Source: Gammaproteobacteria bacterium
GTDB taxonomy: Bacteria; Pseudomonadota; Gammaproteobacteria; Natronospirales; REEB76
Direction: 5' to 3'
NCBI GenBank assembly: GCA_036383255.1
Contig: DASVOS010000003.1
Coordinates: forward strand, 56,479 to 120,478
Length of the DNA stretch: 64,000 bases
The translations under genes and the position numbers were made by a program. The notes beneath the pieces were generated by a model. The model ran no database searches. It was not told where the DNA came from and saw only the letters and a list, made by a program, of their open reading frames with translations. Shown here one piece after another: positions 17,897 to 24,763 of the stretch (the first letter of the stretch is position 1; each line of letters opens with the position of its first letter).

Positions 17897-17976
17897 GCAG
17901 GATGCGCTGCGACTGCCTGGTCCGGACCTGTGCCGGACCAGGCAGGTCCGCGAAGGCCAGGGATGGCCTTGCGGAC
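17892..17976. repeat. three consecutive hairpins
   Basis: Three stems follow one another: GCAGCGCA/TGCGCTGC (17892-17910), a 13-bp perfect stem with arms 17913-17925 and 17933-17945, and GTCCGC-G-AAGGCC with loop AGGGAT and GGCCTTGCGGAC (17946-17976, one bulged G). They lie just downstream of the Hsp20 gene and share the AGGGAT loop with hairpins on its other side. Confidence 0.7.
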
Positions 17977-17999
17977 ACGCCTGGAAGAAGGCGGCGGTC

Positions 18000-18437
18000 T
18001 TAGTGGCTCGCCGTCTTGACGGCGATCTTACGAGCCGCCGCCTTCGCCAGCTTCGGAATCACGATCTCCAGCACGCCGTGGCTGCCGTGGGCGCTGATGT
18101 TCTCCGCGTCGGTGCCTTCCGGCAGGGTGAAGCGGCGCAGGAAGCGGCCACTCAGGCGTTCCACGCGCTTCCAGCCGTCCTGCTCGGTGCGGGACTCGGC
18201 CTTGCGCTCGCCGGAGAGCGTGAGCACGCCGTCCTCCATGCTCACCTCGATGTCCTTCGGGTCCACGCCCGGCACGTCCGCATGGATCACGAAGCGCTCG
18301 GCCTCTTCCTTGATGTCCACGGAAGGCACCCAGTCGGCCGCCGGGGCGGCGTCGCGGGTGAGCTGGCCGTGCTGGCCGGCCAAGAGCCGGTCCACCAGGT
18401 CGAAAGCGCCCCAGGGCTGGTAACGGATCAGTTGCAT
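18000..18437 (-). CDS. small heat-shock protein (Hsp20/alpha-crystallin)
   Basis: 145 residues from ATG 18437, selected because GAGG lies eight bases before it; in-frame ATG/GTG codons at 18443 and 18446 sit on top of that site. It is an ATP-independent holdase chaperone in the cytosol. The alpha-crystallin domain runs from about residue 38 (DWVPSVDIKEE) through DVPGVDPKDIEVSMEDGVLTLSGER to GVLEIVIPK. The C-terminal I-x-I/V anchor is present as KIAVK. No heat-shock promoter or ROSE thermometer could be identified upstream. Confidence 0.9.
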   Translation of the reverse strand: MQLIRYQPWGAFDLVDRLLAGQHGQLTRDAAPAADWVPSVDIKEEAERFVIHADVPGVDPKDIEVSMEDGVLTLSGERKAESRTEQDGWKRVERLSGRFLRRFTLPEGTDAENISAHGSHGVLEIVIPKLAKAAARKIAVKTASH

Positions 18438-18594
18438 GGTCATCACCTCAAAATGAGTTGTGGGATAAGTCGATGTCTCCTAGGTATGGGTGGGAGGGGA
18501 TTTCTCAAGCCCCCCTGAATGCCTGGAAATGGGGCTTGGAGCCGCCTCCAGCGGCCCCCTTTATCAAGAGGGCGCGTTCCGCCGCGCCCACGGG

Positions 18595-19092
18595 CCCCTT
18601 TTCTTTGCTCGCCCAAAGAAAAGGGGCGAAAAGAAAGGGCGCCCCCGGGATGCCGGCCCGAAGCGGGCTGAAGCTGCGCGCTTCGCTCGCTGCGCAGCTT
18701 CACCCACTGGGCTTCCCTGCCCCGCGTGTGAAGGCGCCGCCGTCCTGGCGGCGCCCTTCGGCTTGGCTTGCTCGCTCCAGTGCTCGCCGGCATCCAAGGG
18801 GGTGGGAAGAATTCGCGTCTCTATCTCTTTCCCCGTAGCGCGAGCCGAGCATCGCAGCGAGCAAGGCCGGCCCGAAGGGGTGCGGCCCAGGGAGGGCCGC
18901 ACCCGCGCGAAGGGACAGGGATGTCCCGTGAGCGCGGCCCCGCAGCGAGCGAGAAGCGCAGGGGTGAGCCGCGAAGCGGCGAACGGCCGGCCAGGGATGG
19001 CCGGGCTGACGGCACGCCAGGGACGGATACCCTGGCGTGCCCCGCGCTCCGGGCGAGCGCTTTTGGTTACTTTTGGCGCGCCAAAAGTAACC
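18595..19092. repeat. array of perfect hairpins without genes
   Basis: At least seven inverted repeats in 500 bases: 13-bp arms 18595-18607/18614-18626; 10-bp 18670-18679/18692-18701; 9-bp 18733-18741/18747-18755; 11-bp 18878-18888/18894-18904; 5-bp with loop AGGGAT at 18912-18927; 6-bp with the same loop at 18987-19004; 11-bp 19012-19022/19030-19040; and a 28-bp palindrome at 19065-19092. Open frames across it exist on both strands but look like GC-driven shadows. Whether it is a structured RNA or a dispersed repeat cannot be told here. Confidence 0.75.
19065..19092. repeat. 28-bp perfect palindrome centred on GGCGCGCC
   Basis: GGTTACTTTTGGCG followed directly by its exact complement. It has no spacer, so it suits a dimeric protein site or cruciform better than an RNA hairpin. 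It closes the hairpin array on the side facing nrdJ. The 330 bases from here to the nrdJ promoter hold no gene I can support. Confidence 0.8.
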
Positions 19093-19420
19093 CGCCGCCA
19101 GGAGGCGGCGGAACGGATTTGGACAGGATGTCGCTTCCAGGAAGCCGCCCCTCCAGATCACTCCTGGTCGGTTGCGCTACTGCAGCCCGGGCCACGCCCA
19201 CCGCTGCGGCTTTTGTGCCCACTTCCGGCCATGACGTCCTGCCAGACGGGGCTTACAAATCCTCAGGTATTTACCCCACTTCCATTGCCCAAGGCTTTGT
19301 GATTTACTCGCGCCAACCCTAGATGTTGTGTTGTCTGCTGTGGCGGGTACAGGGCCTAAAACAGCAAGAAGACGGCTTAATTTTGTCTTCTAACCCTTTG
19401 ATTTATAACATTAAGTTAAT

Positions 19421-19449
19421 TTGACAAGCCGGGGTTCAGGGTCTACGCT
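19421..19449 (+). promoter_or_regulatory. sigma70 promoter for nrdJ
   Basis: TTGACA (19421-19426), a 17-base spacer, then TACGCT (19444-19449). The predicted start near 19456 leaves a leader of almost 200 bases before nrdJa. Confidence 0.6.
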
Positions 19450-19507
19450 TAATCGAGGACAAGTTGGGCCGGGCAGGCACAAGATGTTGTGGTCTCCATT
19501 CCCCAGC

Positions 19508-19527
19508 TTTTCCACATGTTATCCACG
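19508..19527 (+). promoter_or_regulatory. two tandem DnaA-box-like sites in the nrdJ leader
   Basis: TTTTCCACA (19508-19516) and TTATCCACG (19519-19527) each differ by one base from the consensus TTATNCACA and lie in the same orientation two bases apart. DnaA controls nrdAB in E. coli; here a similar link to a class II reductase is inference. Confidence 0.4.
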
Positions 19528-19649
19528 GATTGGACACAGGGTCTGCAACGGAAGCGTCAGTGCAGACCGGGCTGGGGGCCGCTTTGTGAGGGGCGGTTCC
19601 TATTCAAAGTCGAAGAAATGCCCACATATTCATGGAGGCTGAGTCGTTG

Positions 19650-21797
19650 ATGAACACCGTGCTGAAGCCGGCCCCCGCGGCCGTCACCGAGATCCAAGTG
19701 CAAGAAGCCTCCTCCGACATCTGGGACAAGAAGTACCGTCTCAAGGCCAAGGACGGGACCATCATCGACCACGAGGTGGACGACACCTGGAAGCGGGTCG
19801 CCAAGGCCCTCTCCGACGTAGAGGCTCCCGAGAAGCGCGCCGAGTGGAACGAGAAGTTCCTGTGGGCGCTGCGCAACGGCGCCATCCCGGCCGGCCGCGT
19901 CACCTCCAACGCCGGCGCCCTCGAGCACAAGCCCGCCACCAGCACCATCAACTGCACCGTGTCCGGCACCATCCGCGACTCGATGGACGACATCCTGAAC
20001 AAGGTCCACGAGGCGGGCCTCACCCTCAAGGCCGGCTGCGGCATCGGCTATGAGTTCTCCACCCTGCGCCCCCGCGGCGCGTACGTGGCCGGCGCCGGCG
20101 CCTACACCTCCGGCCCCATGTCGTTCATGGATATCTACGACAAGATGTGCTTCACCGTGTCCTCGGCGGGCGGCCGCCGCGGCGCCCAGATGGGCACCTT
20201 CGAGGTAGGGCACCCGGACGTCACCGACTTCGTGCGCGCCAAGCGCGAAGACGGCCGCCTGCGCCAGTTCAACCTCTCGCTCCTGGTCACCAGGGACTTC
20301 ATGGAAGCGGTGAAGGCGGACGGCGAGTGGCAGCTCGTGTTCCCGCTGGACAAGAAGGAAGCCGAGAGCGGCGACATCGACCTCAAGGATCCCACCAAGG
20401 TGGTGTGGCGCGAGTGGCCGACCACCGTCAACTACCTGGTGGACGAGCAGGGCCTCGTCGCCTGCCGCATCTACAAGACCATCCACGCCCGCAGGCTGTG
20501 GGACCTCATCATGGCCTCCACCTATGACTTCGCGGAGCCCGGCTTCGTGCTCATAGACAAGGTCAACGAGATGAACAACAACTGGTGGTGCGAGAACATC
20601 CGCGCCACCAACCCCTGCGGCGAGCAGCCGCTGCCGCCCTACGGCTCCTGCCTGTTGGGCAGCGTGAACCTCACCAAGTTCGTGCTGGAGCCCTTCACGC
20701 CGAATGCCCGCTTCGACTGGGACCAGTACCGCGAGGTGGTCAAGGTCTTCACCCGCATGCTGGACAACGTGGTGGAGATCAACGGCCTGCCCCTCGAGCA
20801 GCAGCGCAACGAGATCAACCGCAAGCGCCGCCACGGCATGGGCTACCTGGGGCTGGGTTCCACCATCACCATGCTGGGCTGGAAGTACGGCTCGCTGGAA
20901 TCCGTGAAGTTCACGGAAGACGTCTCCCGCGAGATGGCCATCGCCGGCTGGGAAGAGGCCCTCGAGCTCTCCAAGGAGAAGGGCCCCGCCCCCATCATGG
21001 TGGAGGAGTTCACCGTCACCGCCGACATGCTGAGGAAGCGCCCCGAGATGGCGCAGGACGGCTGGAAGGTGGGCGACAAGATCAAGGGCCGCGAGCTGCA
21101 CGCCAACTACAGCCGCTACATGCAGCGGGTGGCGGAAGTGGCGCCGGACCTGGTGGATGCGCTCGCCGCCCATGGCGCGCGCTTCACGCACCACAGCTCC
21201 ATCGCGCCCACGGGCACCATCTCCCTGTCGCTGGCCAACAACGCCAGCAACGGCATCGAGCCCAGCTTCGCGCACCACTACTTCCGCAACGTGATCCGCC
21301 CCGGCAAGAAGTCCAAGGAGAAAGTGGACGTCTACTCCTTCGAGCTGCTGGCCTACCGCGAGCTGATCAACCCGAAGGCCATGCCTAACTCCGAGAAGGC
21401 GGACGAGAAGCTGCCGGAGTACTTCATCACCGCGGAGAACATCACCCCCAAGGAGCACGTGGACATCCAGGCCGCGGCCCAGAAGTGGATCGACTCCTCC
21501 ATCTCCAAGACCGCGAACGTGCCCACGGACTACCCGTACGAGCAGTTCAAGGACATCTATCTCTACGCCTACGAGCAGGGCCTCAAGGGCTGCACCACCT
21601 TCCGCTTCAACCCGGAGGCGTTCCAGGGCGTGCTGGTGAAGGAGCAGGACCTCAAGAACACCGTGTACAAGTTCACCCTCGAGGACGGCACCGTCGTCGA
21701 GGCGCGGGGCGACCAGGAGATCGAGTATGACGGCGAGAAGCATACCGCCGCCAACCTGTACGACGCTCTCAAAGAGGGCTACTACGGTAAGTTCTGA
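19650..21797 (+). CDS. nrdJ: adenosylcobalamin-dependent ribonucleotide reductase, catalytic part
   Basis: 715 residues from ATG 19650, preferred because GGAGG lies eleven bases before it (an ATG at 19632 is also in frame). It reduces ribonucleotides to deoxyribonucleotides using a cobalamin radical. The ten-stranded barrel motifs are visible: STINCTVSGT (first redox Cys), NPCGEQPLPPYGSCLLGSVNL (radical loop, NPCGEQ), IAPTGTISL and GCTTFRFNP. The usual C-terminal cysteine tail is missing and is supplied by a separate gene at 22404, the NrdJa/NrdJb split known from Pseudomonas aeruginosa. Confidence 0.93.
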   Translation: MNTVLKPAPAAVTEIQVQEASSDIWDKKYRLKAKDGTIIDHEVDDTWKRVAKALSDVEAPEKRAEWNEKFLWALRNGAIPAGRVTSNAGALEHKPATSTINCTVSGTIRDSMDDILNKVHEAGLTLKAGCGIGYEFSTLRPRGAYVAGAGAYTSGPMSFMDIYDKMCFTVSSAGGRRGAQMGTFEVGHPDVTDFVRAKREDGRLRQFNLSLLVTRDFMEAVKADGEWQLVFPLDKKEAESGDIDLKDPTKVVWREWPTTVNYLVDEQGLVACRIYKTIHARRLWDLIMASTYDFAEPGFVLIDKVNEMNNNWWCENIRATNPCGEQPLPPYGSCLLGSVNLTKFVLEPFTPNARFDWDQYREVVKVFTRMLDNVVEINGLPLEQQRNEINRKRRHGMGYLGLGSTITMLGWKYGSLESVKFTEDVSREMAIAGWEEALELSKEKGPAPIMVEEFTVTADMLRKRPEMAQDGWKVGDKIKGRELHANYSRYMQRVAEVAPDLVDALAAHGARFTHHSSIAPTGTISLSLANNASNGIEPSFAHHYFRNVIRPGKKSKEKVDVYSFELLAYRELINPKAMPNSEKADEKLPEYFITAENITPKEHVDIQAAAQKWIDSSISKTANVPTDYPYEQFKDIYLYAYEQGLKGCTTFRFNPEAFQGVLVKEQDLKNTVYKFTLEDGTVVEARGDQEIEYDGEKHTAANLYDALKEGYYGKF

Positions 21798-22005
21798 GGA
21801 ATAAGAAGGTTTTGTTGGAGGTGAAGCAAGGAACGCTGTGAGCGTGTATTGGTTGCCAGGGATGCAGGCAGTACGGAGACGCAAACAGCTTTTAAGGTTC
21901 CGGCGTCCCGCGAGGGACGTTACCGGGAGACCGGGAGGGGTCGGGCGGCCGGTAAAGCCGCTCGATCTATTTAAGACCGGAGACGCATTTTTAGAGGTGG
22001 AGAGC
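21798..22005. other. spacer between nrdJa and the monooxygenase-like gene
   Basis: 208 bases with no convincing gene. An open frame from GTG 21838 joins the next gene in frame but shows basic, low-quality sequence without family similarity. A small hairpin CGTCCC-GCGA-GGGACG lies at 21904-21919. Confidence 0.4.
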
Positions 22006-22347
22006 GTGAGCGAGCAAAGTGCCGGCAAGATGCCACTGCCGCCGTACTACGTGGCCATCTTCACCTCGCGGCTCAACTCCAACCCGGCGGGCTACGCCGA
22101 GATGGCGGAGCGCATGGCCGAGCTCGCCGCCCAGCAGCCGGGCTACCTGGGCGCCGAGAGCGTGAGGGACGCGGATGGCCTGGGCATCACCGTCTCCTAC
22201 TGGAAGGACGAGCAGTCCATCCGGAACTGGAAGCGCGAGTCGGAGCACCGGGAGGCCCAGGAGACGGGCCGCAAGCAGTGGTACCAGTCCTACCAGCTGC
22301 GCATCGCCAGGGTGGAACGGGCTTACGGGTACGAAGCCCCCAAGTGA
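22006..22347 (+). CDS. antibiotic biosynthesis monooxygenase-domain protein
   Basis: 113 residues from GTG 22006. YYVAIFTSRLNSNPAGYAEMAERM, QQPGYLGAESVRD and the GITVSYWKDEQSIRNWKRESEHREAQ strand-helix pair are characteristic of ABM-fold proteins, dimeric ferredoxin-like barrels that include quinone monooxygenases and haem-degrading enzymes. Substrate unknown. It is inserted between the two ribonucleotide reductase genes, all three on the same strand, so it may be cotranscribed with them. Residues upstream to 21838 are in frame but not family-like. Confidence 0.7.
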   Translation: MSEQSAGKMPLPPYYVAIFTSRLNSNPAGYAEMAERMAELAAQQPGYLGAESVRDADGLGITVSYWKDEQSIRNWKRESEHREAQETGRKQWYQSYQLRIARVERAYGYEAPK

Positions 22348-22403
22348 CATGTCGGCAGGCGCATAGAGCGGTTGCCTATACTTAAGAGACAGAGGTCAGG
22401 AAC

Positions 22404-23180
22404 ATGAGCAGCATAAAAATAGAGAAGAAGATTACCCGCTACGCGGTGCAAAAGCCCGAGGAAGTGGCGGTGAAGCAGGACGCCGAAGCCAAGCAGGCCG
22501 AGAACAAGGCCGCGGCCCTCGCGCTGTCCTCCAAGCCCGTGGAGAAGATCGTCACCGAGCGGGCCGAGAAGAAGCACAAGGCGGAAGTCATCCGCATGCA
22601 CGAGGCCCTGGAGCGCCCCGAGCTCCTCATCGGCAGCACCTACAAGGTGAAGACGCCGGTCTCGGACCATGCCATGTACATCACCATCAACGACATCATC
22701 CTGAACGAGGGCACGCCCTACGAGCAGCGCCGCCCGTTCGAGATCTTCATCAACTCCAAGAACCTGGACCACTTCCAGTGGATCGTGGCCCTGACGCGCA
22801 TCATCAGCGCCGTGTTCCGCAAGGGCGGCGACGTGGCGTTCCTGGTGGAGGAGATGAAGGCGGTGTTCGACCCGCGCGGCGGCTACTGGAAGCCGGGCGG
22901 CAAGTTCATGCCCTCGCTCATCGCCGAGATCGGCGACGTCATCGAGAAGCACCTGGTCTCCATCGGCCTCATGCACAAGGAAGGCCTGGACGACCACCAG
23001 AAGAAGCTCATCGCCCAGAAGCGCGCCGAGTTCGAGGCGGCGGCGAAGCAGACCGATGCCTTCGCGGACTCCAAGTTCCCCGCCGGCGCGCAGCTGTGCC
23101 AGAAGTGCAGCACCGCGGCGGTGGTGATGATGGATGGGTGTATGACGTGTCTTAACTGCGGCGACTCAAAGTGCGGCTAA
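22404..23180 (+). CDS. nrdJb: ribonucleotide reductase NrdJb, TSCPD-type C-terminal subunit
   Basis: 258 residues with AGGTCAGGAAC upstream of the ATG. A charged, Lys/Glu-rich N-terminus (~1-75) is followed by a TSCPD-like domain (MYITINDIILNEGTPYE, IFINSKN, WIVALTRIISAVFRKGGD). The C-terminus has six cysteines, including LCQKCST and CMTCLNCGDSKCG, matching the redox tail or zinc-binding end of class II reductases. It would re-reduce the NrdJa active site and bind substrate together with it. Confidence 0.88.
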   Translation: MSSIKIEKKITRYAVQKPEEVAVKQDAEAKQAENKAAALALSSKPVEKIVTERAEKKHKAEVIRMHEALERPELLIGSTYKVKTPVSDHAMYITINDIILNEGTPYEQRRPFEIFINSKNLDHFQWIVALTRIISAVFRKGGDVAFLVEEMKAVFDPRGGYWKPGGKFMPSLIAEIGDVIEKHLVSIGLMHKEGLDDHQKKLIAQKRAEFEAAAKQTDAFADSKFPAGAQLCQKCSTAAVVMMDGCMTCLNCGDSKCG

Positions 23181-23218
23181 TAGCGTCGCCAGCGACCCGG
23201 ATACTTCGTTGAAGCGGC

Positions 23219-23265
23219 GGGCAAGGATGCTCACATACACTAAGAGTATGCTCCGCCCCTTGCCC
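23219..23265. repeat. inverted repeat downstream of nrdJb
   Basis: GGGCAAGG (23219-23226) and CCTTGCCC (23258-23265) flank a 31-base loop. It lies in the 200-base gap between nrdJb and the AT-rich island and might be a weak terminator or part of the island edge. Confidence 0.3.
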
Positions 23266-23330
23266 TGGCTTCGCCTCGTCTGCGGGCCGCGGGCTCGCTC
23301 TTAGTTATGAGAATAAAATCCGTGACGAAA

Positions 23331-23359
23331 GCAAAGAGGCGGCAAACCCGCCTCTTTGC
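23331..23359. terminator. strong hairpin at the left edge of the island
   Basis: GCAAAGAGGCGG-CAAAC-CCGCCTCTTTGC is a perfect 12-bp stem followed by TTATTTAATT. It can terminate nrdJ transcription and insulate the island operon that starts 24 bases later. Confidence 0.65.
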
Positions 23360-23383
23360 TTATTTAATTACGGAAATGCATTT

Positions 23384-24730
23384 ATGACGGGAAATGGCAA
23401 GCTGTGGAAAAGCATTTCTGTCCGCAAACTTTCTAGCGGCAAAGATCCCATAGCGGTTATTGAACAAAAGGCGAGAGCCTTGGCTCTGAGCGCCATGGAC
23501 AAAGGCTGGCGAGGACCGCCTTTTGATCCGTTTCAACTCGCTGATTACCTGGGCTTCTCGGTCATACCTACCGATTCTGTAAAAGATGCTCGCCTATTGA
23601 TGAAGGATTCCACCGTAAGGATTGAATACAACCCCAATAGAAACGCCGCAAGAATTCGCTATAGCATCGCCCACGAAATTGCACATACGCTTTTCCCTGA
23701 CTTTCAGGAGGCTGTGCGCAATAGATCAGACTCTGACGATGAAACAGTTGAGACGAAAGAACCTCCAACCGACTTGGAATTGGAGTTGCTGTGCAATCTA
23801 GCGGCGGCCGAACTTCTGATGCCGATAGGAGATATGCAGGATTTCTTGGACAAAGAAATTTCCATCAGAACAATATTGGATCTGAGGGAAAAATATAAAG
23901 TTTCAACAGAGGCGGTATTACTTCGTTACGTGAAGGCTACGAACAGCTCTTGCGCCGCATTTTCTGCCGCGCGCTCAACCTCTGACCCTGAGCTCTATAA
24001 GATTGATTATTTCATACCGTCAGTCTCATGGAATCACAAAGGGCTTTCTAAGAACACTGTGATTAGAAATAGCTCGGTTCTAGCCGAGTGCAAGGCAATC
24101 GGCTACACGGCGCACGGTGATGAATCATGGGCAGGCAGCGGCAGAAAGCAGCATATTGAAAGCGTCGCGATACCTCCGTATCCCGGCGATCAGTACCCAC
24201 GAATAGTGGGATTAATACAATCCATCAAAGCCGATACAAACATCGAGCAAATTGACTACGTCATAGGAAATGCATTGGACCCCCGAGGAAAGGGCAAGAA
24301 GGTAATTACCCATATCGTTAATGACGGAGCCTTGGCATGGGGGGGCCGAGGGTTTGCCATGCAACTAAAAAAGAAATTCCCTGTTGCTTATGCTGAATAC
24401 AGAGCCTTCACATCTTCAAACAGACAACTGCTCAAACTTGGAAATATTCACACCGGGCACGCATCCGCAGACGTCTTAATTGTGAGCATGATTGCGCAGA
24501 AAGGTTTCGGTGAAGGCGGCAGCAGGAGAGTCGTCTACGCTGCTTTGGCAGACTGTCTTCAAAAATTGGTCGATGTAGCGGGTATGAACTCGGCATCCGT
24601 CCACATGCCCAGAATAGGCACCGGACAGGCCGGCGGCGAATGGAATGTAATAGAACAGCTCATACATTCATCGTTAATCGCTTCTCATATTAGAACTCAC
24701 GTCTATGATTTGACGGTTCAGGGGGTTTAA
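23384..24730 (+). CDS. ImmA/IrrE metallopeptidase fused to a macro domain
   Basis: 448 residues. The N-terminal half carries the zinc motif HEIAH (97-101) with the later Glu134 and the NLAAAELLMP helix of ImmA/IrrE proteases, which cleave phage or SOS-type repressors. The C-terminal half (~275-440) is a macro domain: DYVIGNALDP, THIVNDGALAWGGRGFA, LIVSMIAQ and HMPRIGTGQAGGEW, the Poa1/Appr-1''-processing type that binds or hydrolyses ADP-ribose. No helix-turn-helix is present. First gene of an AT-rich five-gene operon; 33 bases precede the next start. The combination suggests a sensor, antitoxin or ADP-ribose eraser. Confidence 0.85.
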   Translation: MTGNGKLWKSISVRKLSSGKDPIAVIEQKARALALSAMDKGWRGPPFDPFQLADYLGFSVIPTDSVKDARLLMKDSTVRIEYNPNRNAARIRYSIAHEIAHTLFPDFQEAVRNRSDSDDETVETKEPPTDLELELLCNLAAAELLMPIGDMQDFLDKEISIRTILDLREKYKVSTEAVLLRYVKATNSSCAAFSAARSTSDPELYKIDYFIPSVSWNHKGLSKNTVIRNSSVLAECKAIGYTAHGDESWAGSGRKQHIESVAIPPYPGDQYPRIVGLIQSIKADTNIEQIDYVIGNALDPRGKGKKVITHIVNDGALAWGGRGFAMQLKKKFPVAYAEYRAFTSSNRQLLKLGNIHTGHASADVLIVSMIAQKGFGEGGSRRVVYAALADCLQKLVDVAGMNSASVHMPRIGTGQAGGEWNVIEQLIHSSLIASHIRTHVYDLTVQGV

Positions 24731-24763
24731 TCAACTAAACCAGGGGTTTAATAGGGCAGGGAT

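Noticed and set aside
18490..19302. 270-residue open frame through the hairpin array
   Set aside because: The frame is interrupted by no stop only because of GC bias; the DNA is explained by perfect inverted repeats and the protein has no recognisable pattern.
19557..22028. 823-residue open frame antisense to nrdJa and the ABM gene
   Set aside because: It mirrors strong coding genes in high-GC DNA, is low-complexity (His/Val/Gly/Leu-rich) and has no family motif.
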